DNA of 64,000 nucleotides, taken from contig CALUEX010000005.1 of the NCBI GenBank assembly GCA_944319815.1, forward strand, positions 1-64,000. Direction: 5' to 3'. How positions within the stretch are numbered: the first letter of the stretch is position 1; the number at the start of each line of letters is the position of its first letter. This DNA comes from an uncultured Prevotella sp. (GTDB taxonomy: Bacteria; Bacteroidota; Bacteroidia; Bacteroidales; Bacteroidaceae). A program made the translations under genes and the position numbers. Below are positions 35,291 through 44,439 of this stretch, one piece after another. A model generated the notes under the pieces. That model saw only the letters and a program-made list of their open reading frames with translations. It did no database searches and had not been told where the DNA came from.

Positions 35291-36625
35291 ATGAACGCAG
35301 CAAATGTTATTGAAAACCTGAAACAGCGGTTTCCGAACGAGCCGGAGTACATCCAGGCCGTAAGCCAGGTATTAGGAACTATAGAAGAAGAGTATAACAA
35401 GCACCCTGAATTTGACCGTGCGAACCTCATCGAGCGCCTCTGCATCCCCGACAGGATTGTGCAGTTCCGCGTGACATGGGTTGACGACAAGGGCAAGGTG
35501 CAGACAAATATGGGCTACCGCGTGCAGCACAACAACGTCATCGGCCCTTACAAGGGAGGTATAAGGTTCCACCAGTCGGTAAACCAGAGCATCTTGAAGT
35601 TCCTCGCCTTCGAGCAGACGTTCAAGAACTCGCTCACCACCCTGCCCATGGGCGGCGCCAAGGGTGGCTCTGACTTCACCCCTCGCGGCAAGAGCGACGC
35701 CGAGGTCATGCGCTTCTGCCAGGCCTTCATGAGCGAGCTTTACCGCCACATCGGCCCTGACGAAGACGTCCCCGCCGGCGACATAGGCGTAGGCGGACGC
35801 GAGGTGGCATATATGTTCGGTATGTACAAGAAGCTCACCCACGAGTGGAGCGGCGTGCTCACGGGCAAGGGTCTGCAGTTCGGCGGCTCGCTAATCCGTC
35901 CCGAGGCCACGGGCTACGGCAACGTTTACTTCCTCGTGAATATGCTTAAGACGCGCGGCATCGACATCGCCGGCAAGACGGTACTCGTCAGCGGTGCGGG
36001 CAACGTGGCGCAATACACCATAGAGAAGTGCATCGAGCTGGGCGCGAAAGTCGTAACCTGCTCTGACTCCGACGGATACATCTACGACCCAGACGGCATC
36101 GACCGCGAGAAGCTCGACTACATCATGGAGCTGAAGAACATAGAGCGCGGCCGCATCAGGGAGTATGCCGAGAAGTACGGCGTCAAGTACGTAGAGGGCG
36201 CGAAACCGTGGTTTGAGAAAGGCGACATAGCCCTGCCCTCGGCAACGCAGAACGAAATAAACGAGGAGGCGGCAAAGGCGCTGGTTGCCAACGGCGTAAT
36301 CGCCGTAAGCGAGGGCGCGAATATGCCCACAACGCCCGAGGCTATCAAGGTGTTCCAAGACGCAAAAATACTCTACTCACCGGGCAAGGCGGCCAACGCC
36401 GGAGGTGTAGCCGTGTCAGGTCTGGAGATGAGCCAGAACTCCGAGCGCCTGTCATGGAGCCGCGAGGAGGTAGACGCCAAGCTGCACGGCATAATGAACG
36501 ACATCCACGACAACTGCGTGAAGTACGGCACAGAGCCTGACGGCTACATCAATTACGTCAAGGGCGCTAACATCGCCGGCTTCCTCAAGGTGGCCAAAGG
36601 CATGATGGCGCAAGGTATCGTATAA
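35291..36625 (+). CDS. gdhA: NADP-type glutamate dehydrogenase
   Basis: 444 residues, the length of the hexameric short form. Catalytic lysine K124 lies in TLPMGGAKGGSDF; VQHNNVIGPYKGGIRFH precedes it and the NADP domain has VLVSGAGNVAQYTIEKC near 232. It assimilates ammonia into glutamate or runs in reverse. It stands alone, between its own promoter and a strong terminator. The segment is markedly GC-rich with frequent third-position C/G, consistent with high expression. Confidence 0.96.
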   Translation: MNAANVIENLKQRFPNEPEYIQAVSQVLGTIEEEYNKHPEFDRANLIERLCIPDRIVQFRVTWVDDKGKVQTNMGYRVQHNNVIGPYKGGIRFHQSVNQSILKFLAFEQTFKNSLTTLPMGGAKGGSDFTPRGKSDAEVMRFCQAFMSELYRHIGPDEDVPAGDIGVGGREVAYMFGMYKKLTHEWSGVLTGKGLQFGGSLIRPEATGYGNVYFLVNMLKTRGIDIAGKTVLVSGAGNVAQYTIEKCIELGAKVVTCSDSDGYIYDPDGIDREKLDYIMELKNIERGRIREYAEKYGVKYVEGAKPWFEKGDIALPSATQNEINEEAAKALVANGVIAVSEGANMPTTPEAIKVFQDAKILYSPGKAANAGGVAVSGLEMSQNSERLSWSREEVDAKLHGIMNDIHDNCVKYGTEPDGYINYVKGANIAGFLKVAKGMMAQGIV

Positions 36626-36651
36626 TCCACACACGAGGTAAAAAGATTGAA

Positions 36652-36679
36652 GAGGCACCGCCCAGGCGGTGCCTTTTTT
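36652..36679 (+). terminator. Terminator of gdhA
   Basis: Stem GGCACCGCC/GGCGGTGCC (36654-36662 and 36665-36673) followed by six T, 29 nt after the stop codon. Confidence 0.88.
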
Positions 36680-36867
36680 GTTTATGCACCCACAGAAAGT
36701 GCATCAGCGTGCGACTTGTAAAACATCCATGCGCGTCTTGCGAAATGTCAAAATGCAAGCAACAGACTGTGTGAACACGCCAATATGTCAAACCCAAAAT
36801 ATCCGACAAAATTTTCAAAATAGGCTTACGTCCATGCCGTAAGCATCTCTCAATGTTGCAATTCACG

Positions 36868-36935
36868 CCCTTTCATGCCACAACATACGGCCAAACACAC
36901 TGCAAAAGATAACCTTTCATCCCATCAAAGGTCAC
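36868..36935. repeat. Decayed AAAGG/GGCC module
   Basis: Words CCTTTCATGCCACAACATA, GCAAAAGATAACCTTTCAT and CAAAGGTCACTG resemble the modules at 9074-9150 (AAAGATAACCTTT) and 734-772, with less symmetry. Confidence 0.4.
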
Positions 36936-37348
36936 TGTTCAGCATCGAGAAGGCCACCAAAGAAGGCCTAAGCAGTGGTCTTTTCCGTTTTAAAAGCTAC
37001 TTTTGCCCTATTTACAAGCCTCATTTACTGCACACGCAAGCCACAAAAAGGCAAAGTGCACTTACCAACAGCCATTTATAATTGCACACGAAAAACGTGC
37101 TTAATTCCGTCCCGCAGACTTTTATTGCGAACCAACGCCACTGGTAGAGCGTCAAGCAAAATCAGGATGTAAGCAAACACAGCCTTTGCCTTACATAATG
37201 CTCAAGTCGAAAATGCGCAAGTTATACATAAGACTACGTGAGTTCAGCGTAAGAAGCCGGTCTCTACCGGACCATGTTTTTTGCTTTGCAGTACAAGGTT
37301 TGCGCCGACCATGCGGCAAAAGAGCGACTCCCATTCATTAGGTAGTTA

Positions 37349-37545
37349 AACCCAAATCGGTCATTAGACCGCAATGTCTTAATCTCTATAGTTATATTAT
37401 TGCTTCTTGCCGTCTTATGTCCTCCTGCCGCCGTCTTTTCTTCCGTTCCGTCTCGACGTAGCCCGCTACGCCTTCGACAAAACGGAAGAAAAACCGTCTG
37501 CCATAAGTACATAATCCGTCTAAGCTCTAATGACCGATTTGGGTT
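37349..37545 (-). mobile_element. MITE-like element, copy 1 (197 bp)
   Basis: Ends are exact 20-bp inverted repeats, AACCCAAATCGGTCATTAGA at 37349-37368 and its complement at 37526-37545. The interior is nearly identical to copy 2 at 48674-48870, in opposite orientation and of identical length. Inside is an imperfect hairpin (CTTCCGTT...AACGGAAG) with GTAGC/GCTAC at its tip. No transposase is encoded. A 102-residue frame crosses the whole element on the minus strand and corresponds to the frame in copy 2, but it runs out into unrelated flanks on both sides and is not accepted as a gene. Confidence 0.8.
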
Positions 37546-37549
37546 AAAG

Positions 37550-37695
37550 TAGTTAAGGAAGTTATCGCTCACTACGTTCGCTAAGTAGTTAAAGACAATA
37601 GCCTTTTTTTCTTTAGGAGTTAAGGAGTAATGTAGTAAAGGAGTTAAGACATTAGCCTTTTCATTCCCCTCCCCTCGGGGAGGTTGGGAGGGGGC
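37550..37695 (+). repeat. GAGTTAAG-word array ending in CCTCCCC palindrome, copy 1
   Basis: Starts at the edge of the MITE-like element. Contains AGTTAAAGACAATAGCC, then GGAGTTAA-GGAGTAAT-GTAGTAAA-GGAGTTAA-GACATTAG in 8-bp steps, then TTTT and CCCCTCCCCTCGGGGAGG. The last ~90 bp are nearly the same as 59675-59765, next to the FadL-like gene. Confidence 0.75.
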
Positions 37696-37705
37696 TGCAT
37701 TACCC

Positions 37706-37726
37706 GGACGCTCAGACCGAGCGTCC
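37706..37726. repeat. GC-rich palindrome
   Basis: GGACGCTC, 5-nt loop, GAGCGTCC, followed by CCTACCGG. A compact 8-bp stem of unknown role in the gene-free region. Confidence 0.5.
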
Positions 37727-37860
37727 CTACCGGCTGGATGGCAACGTGGCGGAGGATGAATGCCATGTTTTATCGGGTTTTACGGGATGTTAAGTTGTGG
37801 TCTTCGGCATTGCCTTACACCGAACTGACGTTAAGATAATAAGGCCATATTACATTACTT

Positions 37861-37904
37861 ATTGGAAATATTCCAATTTTCCTAAAATTTAATTATTATC
37901 TTTG
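37861..37904 (+). promoter_or_regulatory. Promoter of the GT39-GT2 pair with an overlapping palindrome
   Basis: TATCTTTG at 37897-37904 is a good -7 box. Where the -33 box should be there is instead a perfect inverted repeat ATTGGAA-ATA-TTCCAAT (37861-37877). Start expected near 37910, giving a leader of about 100 nt before the ATG at 38011. Confidence 0.5.
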
Positions 37905-38010
37905 CACGCGGATAAAAAAACGCATTCGGCAACGAGACAAGCTAACGCCCGTTATGTTTGGCCGACGTGCCACTGCTAACGCTTAATAAAGACTTAACGA
38001 ATACGCTATT

Positions 38011-39729
38011 ATGCACAAACAGATTAACCGCTACACGCTACTGCTGTTGCTGGCGTGCGTAGTTTCGCTCATCGTGTTTCTCGGCAACGCATGGTTCAAC
38101 ACCAAAGGCGAGCCGCGCGAGGCCGTTGTTGCCGTGTCGATGCTGAAATACGGCAACTGGATTTTACCCGTGAACAACGGTGTTGACATTGCCTACAAGC
38201 CGCCGTTCTTCCACTGGTGCATCGCCGCGCTGTCGCTATTGCAGGGGTATGTCAGCGAGTTTACGGCGCGGCTGCCGTCGGCCTTGGCCCTTACGGCCGT
38301 CGCCATCACAGGCTTCAGGTTTTACGCACGGCGAACGTCGGCCGACGTGGCCTTGCTTGCGGCAATAATAACGCTGACGAACTTCGAGCTGCACCGCGCC
38401 GGAACGAACTGCCGTGTTGACATGGTGCTGTGCGCCGCAATGGTGTTGGCACTGTACAGCCTGTACCGCTGGAGCGAAAGGGGACTGCGCGGACTGCCGC
38501 TCGCGGCGGTGTTGTGCATGAGCGCAGCGTTCTTGACCAAAGGTCCCGTAGGCGTGGTGTTGCCGTGCTTGGTGACGTTCGTCTATATGTGGATACGCGG
38601 CGCGGGGTTCTTGCGGTTGGTATGGAAGTTTGCCCTCGTGGCCATTGCCTCGTGCGTGCTGCCTGTGTGCTGGTATGTTGCGGCATGGACGCAGGGTGGC
38701 GACACCTTCCTTGAACTCATATATGAAGAGAACGTGCTGCGCTTCTTGGGAAAGATGAGCTACGAGTCGCACGTGAACCCGTGGTGGTATAACGTGGTAA
38801 CGGTGGTTGCGGGCTATGTGCCTTACACGCTGTTGGTGGTTATGTCGCTGTTCGTCATTAAATATAAAAAGGTGAAAGGTCGGCCGCGCGAATGGTGGGA
38901 GAAGTTCCGCACATACATCAGGGAGATGGACAACGTGCGCCTGTTCTCGCTGCTTGCAACAGTGCTCATATTCGTTTTCTACTGTATACCAAAGAGCAAG
39001 CGCAGCGTTTACCTGCTGCCTATTTACCCGTTCTTGGCTTACTTCCTGGCCGAATACATGGTCTACCTTGCCAAGCGACACCTGCGCACGCTGCGCGCGT
39101 TCGGCTATGTGCTGTTCGCACTGGCCTTGGTAGTGTTCGGGGCGTTCGTTGCCGTAAGGGCAGGAGCTGTGCCTGACACTATATTCAGCGGAAAGCACGC
39201 AGCCGAGAACATAGCGTTCATGCGTGCATTGGAGACGCAGCCGCTCGGTTTCACGGGAATAATTGCCATAGCCGCGCCGCTTGTTGCCGGTGTGGTGTTC
39301 ATCATGTCTCGACGACGCAGCCTTATGGCACAGGTGTACACATTGACGGCTGTGCCTTTCGCCGTGTTCTTCTCGCTTGACGGATGGTACACGGCCACCG
39401 TCCTGAACACGAAAAGCGACATAGGCGTGGCACAGCAGATTAACCGCGTTGTGCCTACTGGCGACGCATACTGGTTCAGCAAGAAAATAGAAAAGGTTGA
39501 CCCGATGAGGCCGTTCACGGTGAATTTCTACTTGAACGACCGCGTAAAGCCGTTTGACGACTTCCTGCCAAAGAGCGGATACGTATTGTCGTCCGACGAC
39601 GATATGCCGGCATTCAAGGAACGGCATCCAGAATATGACATAGCCGAAGTGGCGGACTATAACCACCGAAGCTGCGACACAAAACAATGGTATAAGCTGT
39701 ATAAGTTTAGCAGACAAGTTGACAAGTAA
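38011..39729 (+). CDS. GT39/ArnT-like membrane glycosyltransferase
   Basis: 572 residues with about 11-12 membrane helices. GT-C fold: acidic first loop WFNTKGEPREAVVAVSMLKY (about 28-47, with the Glu pair expected in the active site), YKPPFFHWCIAALSLL, and FNVRAGTNCRVDMV-like FELHRAGTNCRVDM in the second loop. Such enzymes use a polyprenyl-phosphate sugar and transfer it outside the inner membrane to lipid A, protein or another lipid. The GT2 gene that follows after 49 bp can make that lipid-linked donor, as ArnC does for ArnT. Acceptor unknown. Confidence 0.9.
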   Translation: MHKQINRYTLLLLLACVVSLIVFLGNAWFNTKGEPREAVVAVSMLKYGNWILPVNNGVDIAYKPPFFHWCIAALSLLQGYVSEFTARLPSALALTAVAITGFRFYARRTSADVALLAAIITLTNFELHRAGTNCRVDMVLCAAMVLALYSLYRWSERGLRGLPLAAVLCMSAAFLTKGPVGVVLPCLVTFVYMWIRGAGFLRLVWKFALVAIASCVLPVCWYVAAWTQGGDTFLELIYEENVLRFLGKMSYESHVNPWWYNVVTVVAGYVPYTLLVVMSLFVIKYKKVKGRPREWWEKFRTYIREMDNVRLFSLLATVLIFVFYCIPKSKRSVYLLPIYPFLAYFLAEYMVYLAKRHLRTLRAFGYVLFALALVVFGAFVAVRAGAVPDTIFSGKHAAENIAFMRALETQPLGFTGIIAIAAPLVAGVVFIMSRRRSLMAQVYTLTAVPFAVFFSLDGWYTATVLNTKSDIGVAQQINRVVPTGDAYWFSKKIEKVDPMRPFTVNFYLNDRVKPFDDFLPKSGYVLSSDDDMPAFKERHPEYDIAEVADYNHRSCDTKQWYKLYKFSRQVDK

Positions 39730-39778
39730 CAAGCTGACGAGAAACGAGCAAACAAGGGATAAGTTTATTTGGACTAAA

Positions 39779-40720
39779 ATGAAAATAGCAATCATAGTGC
39801 CTTGCTACAACGAGGAGGCAGTGCTGCCGGAGACTACGCAAAGACTTACCGCCGTAATTGACAGGCTGAAAGAGAACCATACCATAGACGAGGGCATGGT
39901 GGTGTATGTTGACGACGGAAGCAGCGACAAGACGTGGGAACTGATTGAACGCTTCGCTGCCGAACGTAAATGCGTGGCCGGCCTGAAACTGTCGCACAAC
40001 CGAGGACACCAGCGTGCCTTGTGGGCTGGGCTTGAGTGGGCTGCCAACAATGTCGATGCCGCAGTGTCGATAGACGCCGACCTACAGGACGACGAGAACG
40101 CAATCATTGACATGGTGAAATTACACTGCGGCGGGGCTGACATTGTCTACGGAGTGCGTCGCGAACGTAAAACTGACACGGCATTCAAGCGCACCACGGC
40201 GCAAACATTCTATCGCATGATGAACGCACTCGGCGCAAACGTGATATATAACCATGCCGACTTTCGCTTGATGAGCCGCCGCACGCTGCAAGCCCTCATG
40301 GCGTTTCCTGAACGCAACCTGTTCTTGCGCGGTATGGTGGCATCGCTTGGTTTCCCTACTGCTTTCGTCTACTACGACCGTCGTGCACGCTTCGCCGGCG
40401 AGTCAAAGTATCCGCTAAAGCGCATGGTGAGTTTCGCCATCGACGGCATAACGTCGTTTTCCACGCAACCGCTGCGCTTTATTACATACATCGGCCTTGC
40501 TTTCATCGTCGTTTCGCTCGGCGTAATAATCTATGCCCTCGCCCGCCACTTCTACGGTCACACAATCGAAGGCTGGACGTCGCTGCTCGTATCGTTGTGG
40601 TTCATTGCCGGGGTCGTGCTGTGTGCCCTCGGCATCGTGGGCGAATATATAGGAAAAATATACATTGAGTCGAAAGCACGCCCACGGTACTTCATAGAAA
40701 AGACCGCAGGATTGCAATAG
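39779..40720 (+). CDS. GT2-family polyprenyl-phosphate sugar transferase (GtrB/DPM1-like)
   Basis: 313 residues from the ATG at 39779 (MKIAIIVPCYNEEAVLPET); an upstream in-frame ATG at 39719 lies inside the GT39 gene and a repeat tract and is rejected. GT-A domain with VVYVDDGSSDKTWE and metal motif SIDADLQDD (about 97-105), then two C-terminal membrane helices (ITYIGLAFIVVSLGVIIYAL and SLLVSLWFIAGVVLCALGIV). It loads a sugar onto undecaprenyl phosphate on the cytoplasmic side. Partner of the GT39 enzyme. Confidence 0.92.
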   Translation: MKIAIIVPCYNEEAVLPETTQRLTAVIDRLKENHTIDEGMVVYVDDGSSDKTWELIERFAAERKCVAGLKLSHNRGHQRALWAGLEWAANNVDAAVSIDADLQDDENAIIDMVKLHCGGADIVYGVRRERKTDTAFKRTTAQTFYRMMNALGANVIYNHADFRLMSRRTLQALMAFPERNLFLRGMVASLGFPTAFVYYDRRARFAGESKYPLKRMVSFAIDGITSFSTQPLRFITYIGLAFIVVSLGVIIYALARHFYGHTIEGWTSLLVSLWFIAGVVLCALGIVGEYIGKIYIESKARPRYFIEKTAGLQ

Positions 40721-40790
40721 ACGAACAATACCTGAAAACTGCTTCAACAGGCGAAACGGATTTCAGCTGAAACTTATTCATAACAAACAA

Positions 40791-40824
40791 AAAAGGGACG
40801 CACCTCATCGATGCGTCCCTTTTA
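40791..40824. terminator. Bidirectional terminator between GT2 and PFOR genes
   Basis: Stem AAAGGGACGCA/TGCGTCCCTTT (40792-40802 and 40812-40822) with 9-nt loop, A run before and T run after, between convergent genes. Confidence 0.88.
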
Positions 40825-40842
40825 TTTAGGATGATTTAATCG

Positions 40843-43800
40843 TTATGCTTCTTCGCTCCAGTCTTCCTTTGACTTGCGGATGTAGCTCTTGTAACGCAGC
40901 TTAGCCATACGCTCAGCCTCAGCGAAGAGTTCCTCAGCCTCGTTAGGATAAGCCTTCTTTACAGAGAGATAACGAACTTCGCCAAGGAGGAAGTCATGGA
41001 ACTTGCTCCAGTCAGGCTCCTTCGAGTCGAGCGAGAACGGGTTTTTGCCCTGCTCTGCCAGCTCGGGATTGTAACGCCACAGATGCCAATAACCGCATTC
41101 AACGGCCTTAGCCTCCTCTGCCTGGCTCTTGCCCATACCGCCCTTAGCCTTAAGGCCGTGGTTGATACACGGAGCGTAAGCGATGATTACAGAAGGTCCG
41201 TGATAAGCCTCTGCCTCGCGGATGGCTTTCAGGCACTGTGCATTGTCTGCGCCCATAGCGATTTGTGCAACGTAAACGTAACCGTAAGTCGTAGCCATGA
41301 GGCCAAGGTCCTTCTTGCGGATGCGCTTGCCTTGTGCGGCAAACTGTGCGATAGCGCCAAGAGGAGTAGCCTTTGACGACTGACCGCCCGTGTTAGAGTA
41401 AACCTCGGTGTCAAGAACAAGGATATTAACATCCTCGCCGCTGGCAATAACGTGGTCGAGACCACCGTAACCAATGTCGTATGAAGCACCGTCACCACCG
41501 ATTATCCACTGGCTGCGCTTGATGAGATAGTGGTCAAGAGTCTTCAGCTCATTGCAAATCTCACATCCAGCCTCAGCACCTGCGGCAATAAGCGGTTTCA
41601 GCTTAGCGGCAGCAACCTTTGATGCGTCAGCATCTTCCTTGCCGTCAATCCACTCTTGGGCAGCAGCCTTGAACTCTGCGGGAGTGTCTTCCTTGGCAAT
41701 AGCCTCATTGAGCAACATCGTGATGCGCTCCTTCATCTTCTTGTTTCCGAGCACCATACCCATACCGAACTCGCAGAAGTCCTCAAACAGAGAGTTGTCG
41801 AAAGCAGGGCCTTGACCCTTGTCGTTAGTGCAATACGGAGTTGAAGGTATAGATGCAGAGTAGATTGAAGAACAACCTGTAGCGTTGGCTATCATTTGAC
41901 GGTCACCGAAGAGCTGTGAAATCAGCTTTACATACGGTGTTTCACCGCAACCTGAACAAGCTCCGGAGAACTCGAACAAAGGCTGTGCGAACTGGGAGTT
42001 CTTAACGTTTGACTTGATGTCAACCAAGTCTTGCTTGCTCTTGACATTCTTAACGAGATAGTCCCAACGTGCAGCTTCTGCGTCATCACCTGCAAACGGA
42101 ACCATAGTAAGAGCCTTGCCCTTCTTCGGGTTGCCGGGACAAACATCAGCACAGTTGCCGCAGCCAAGACAGTCGAGGACGCTCGGCTCGATAACGAAGT
42201 GCATACCCTTCATGGCAGCAGGAGCTTTCATCTCGATAGTTGTGCCATCAAAACCTTTCAGTTCCTCGTCTGTCAGTACGAACGGACGGATTGCAGCGTG
42301 AGGACATACGTAAGCACACTTGTTACACTGGATACAATTCTCGGCATCCCACTTCGGAACGAAAGCCTCAACACCACGCTTCTCGTAAGCTGATGTGCCG
42401 TTCTGCCATGTTCCGTCAACAGTGTCGTGCTTGATGAAGTCAGAAACCTTCAGCAAGTCGCCAGCCTGTGCGTTGATAGGACGAACCATCTCCTTGATGA
42501 ATGCAGGAGCGTCATCCTCAACCTGTGCATCATCAGGCAGGTTAGCCCAAGCCGGGTCAATGGTTAGCTGCTTGTACTCGCCACCACGGTCAACTGCTGC
42601 ATAGTTCTTGTCGACAACGTCCTGACCCTTCTTTCCGTATGACTTAACGATAAACTTCTTCATCTGCTCGATGGCGAGGTCGATTGGAATAACGCCAGTG
42701 ATGCGGAAGAATGCGCTCTGGAGAATGGTGTTTGTACGGTTACCAAGACCTATTTCCTGTGCTATTTTGGTAGCGTTGATGTAATAAACGGTGATATTGT
42801 TCTGGGCGAAGTAACGCTTAACCTTGTTCGGAATGAAGTTAACAAGCTCCTCACCGTCGAAGATTGTATTAAGCAGGAACGTACCGTTCTTCTGCAAACC
42901 GCGCGTAACATCGTACATATGCAGGTAAGCCTGAACGTGGCAAGCCACGAAGTTAGGCGTGTTTACCAAATATGTGCTACGGATGGGAGTATCACCGAAA
43001 CGAAGGTGAGAACAAGTGAAACCACCAGACTTCTTAGAGTCATAAGAGAAGTATGCCTGGCAGTGCTTATCGGTGTTGTCACCGATGATTTTAACGGAGT
43101 TCTTGTTTGCACCTACGGTACCGTCGGCACCAAGTCCGTAGAACTTAGCCTCGAACATACCTTCGCCTCCGAGAGCCATCTCCTCAACCTGGGGCAGAGA
43201 CGTAAACGTAACATCGTCAACAATGCCGAGTGTAAAGTGGTTCTTCGGCTCATTGAGCTTCAGGTTATTGAATACAGAAATGATTTGAGCCGGCGTAGTG
43301 TCGTTTGAGCCGAGACCGTAGCGTCCACCAACGATGAGAGGCTTGTTCTCAACATCATAGTACGCACTCTTTACGTCGAGATACAGAGGTTCGCCTTCTG
43401 CTCCCGGCTCCTTTGTCCTGTCAAGAACGGCTATGCGCTTAACCGTTGCAGGAACAGAAGCGAGCAAGTGCTTTACAGAGAACGGACGATAGAGGTGAAC
43501 CGAAATCATGCCGACCTTCTCGCCGTTCTTGTTCAAGTAGTCAATAGCCTCGCGTGCAGCCTCGGTAGCCGAGCCCATGAGGATTATCATCCTGTCGGCA
43601 TCCTGCGCTCCATAGTAAGAGAACAGATGATACTCACGGCCAGTGATTTTGCTGATTTCGCCGAGATAATGCTCAACAACCTCAGGTACCTTGTCGTAGT
43701 ATTCATTGCAAGCCTCACGATGAGTGAAGAATGTCTCAGGGTTCTCTGCCGTACCACGTGTCACCGGACGCTCCGGAGTAAGGGCACGGTCGCGGAAACG

Positions 43801-44409
43801 CTTAACGTCGTCCATATCAACAAGAGGCCTGATGTCCTCCTCGTCGAGGAGTTCAATCTTGTGGTACTCATGCGAAGTACGGAAGCCGTCAAAGAAGTTA
43901 AGGAACGGCACACAAGTCTTAAGCGAAGCAAGGTGGGCAACAGCCGTAAGGTCCATCACCTCCTGTACAGAACCTTCGCAGAACATTGCGAAACCCGTCT
44001 GGCGGCAAGCCATGACATCCTGGTGGTCACCGAAGATACAGAGAGAGTGCGATGCCAATGTACGTGCCGAAACGTCAAATACGCAAGGCAGCAACTCACC
44101 TGCAATCTTGTACATATTAGGTATCATGAGGAGCAATCCCTGTGAGGCCGTGAACGTAGTCGTCAGTGCGCCAGCCTGGAGCGAACCGTGAACGGCTCCG
44201 GCAGCACCACCCTCTGATTGCATTTCTTGAACGGATACAGTCTGTCCGAAAAGGTTTTTACGTCCTTTCGCGGCCCACTCGTCTACATGCTCCGCCATTG
44301 GTGATGACGGCGTGATAGGATAAATGGCCGCAACCTCGCTGAACATATAACTTATGTGCGCGGCTGCTTCATTTCCATCACAAGTGATAAACTTCTTTTC
44401 TTTAGCCAT
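40843..44409 (-). CDS. nifJ: Pyruvate:ferredoxin (flavodoxin) oxidoreductase, single-chain
   Basis: 1188 residues, all domains fused. It converts pyruvate and CoA to acetyl-CoA, CO2 and reduced ferredoxin in anaerobic metabolism. In order: domain I (ITPSSPMAEHVDEWA near the start), domain II, the gamma domain, a ferredoxin domain with two 4Fe-4S motifs CIQCNKCAYVCP (about 690) and CLGCGNCADVCPGNPK (about 746), then the TPP domain with proximal-cluster CSGCGETPY (about 817) and GDGASYDIGYGGLDH (about 975). It starts 30 bp after the AAA ATPase gene with no recognisable promoter between, so its main promoter was not located. Confidence 0.97.
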   Translation of the reverse strand: MAKEKKFITCDGNEAAAHISYMFSEVAAIYPITPSSPMAEHVDEWAAKGRKNLFGQTVSVQEMQSEGGAAGAVHGSLQAGALTTTFTASQGLLLMIPNMYKIAGELLPCVFDVSARTLASHSLCIFGDHQDVMACRQTGFAMFCEGSVQEVMDLTAVAHLASLKTCVPFLNFFDGFRTSHEYHKIELLDEEDIRPLVDMDDVKRFRDRALTPERPVTRGTAENPETFFTHREACNEYYDKVPEVVEHYLGEISKITGREYHLFSYYGAQDADRMIILMGSATEAAREAIDYLNKNGEKVGMISVHLYRPFSVKHLLASVPATVKRIAVLDRTKEPGAEGEPLYLDVKSAYYDVENKPLIVGGRYGLGSNDTTPAQIISVFNNLKLNEPKNHFTLGIVDDVTFTSLPQVEEMALGGEGMFEAKFYGLGADGTVGANKNSVKIIGDNTDKHCQAYFSYDSKKSGGFTCSHLRFGDTPIRSTYLVNTPNFVACHVQAYLHMYDVTRGLQKNGTFLLNTIFDGEELVNFIPNKVKRYFAQNNITVYYINATKIAQEIGLGNRTNTILQSAFFRITGVIPIDLAIEQMKKFIVKSYGKKGQDVVDKNYAAVDRGGEYKQLTIDPAWANLPDDAQVEDDAPAFIKEMVRPINAQAGDLLKVSDFIKHDTVDGTWQNGTSAYEKRGVEAFVPKWDAENCIQCNKCAYVCPHAAIRPFVLTDEELKGFDGTTIEMKAPAAMKGMHFVIEPSVLDCLGCGNCADVCPGNPKKGKALTMVPFAGDDAEAARWDYLVKNVKSKQDLVDIKSNVKNSQFAQPLFEFSGACSGCGETPYVKLISQLFGDRQMIANATGCSSIYSASIPSTPYCTNDKGQGPAFDNSLFEDFCEFGMGMVLGNKKMKERITMLLNEAIAKEDTPAEFKAAAQEWIDGKEDADASKVAAAKLKPLIAAGAEAGCEICNELKTLDHYLIKRSQWIIGGDGASYDIGYGGLDHVIASGEDVNILVLDTEVYSNTGGQSSKATPLGAIAQFAAQGKRIRKKDLGLMATTYGYVYVAQIAMGADNAQCLKAIREAEAYHGPSVIIAYAPCINHGLKAKGGMGKSQAEEAKAVECGYWHLWRYNPELAEQGKNPFSLDSKEPDWSKFHDFLLGEVRYLSVKKAYPNEAEELFAEAERMAKLRYKSYIRKSKEDWSEEA

Positions 44410-44439
44410 TTCAATAAAATGTTAATGTTAATGTATATA

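Larger units (their letters stand above)
36680..38010. other. Long gene-free region (1.3 kb) packed with repeats
   Basis: No credible gene was found on either strand. It holds small hairpins (ATGCAC/GTGCAT at 36684-36704; GCTTACG/CGTAAGC at 36824-36844), an AAAGG-type module at 36868-36935, the 197-bp inverted-repeat element, a GAGTTAAG-word array, a GC-rich palindrome and a promoter with an upstream palindrome. A stretch at 37139-37150 looks like a tRNA D-arm but no tRNA can be folded. Confidence 0.7.

Noticed and set aside
37136-37200. tRNA gene
   Set aside because: CTGGTAGAGCG resembles a D-arm, but there is no T-arm, anticodon stem or acceptor stem around it.
37264-37572. A 102-codon frame as a real gene
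   Set aside because: It is the read-through of the MITE-like element; the matching frame in the other copy has several amino acid changes and different ends.
38236-39795. A 519-codon open frame on the minus strand
   Set aside because: It lies antisense to the clear GT39 gene, has shadow-like His/Arg/Gln-rich composition and no recognisable domain; GC-rich codon bias of the true gene keeps the frame open.
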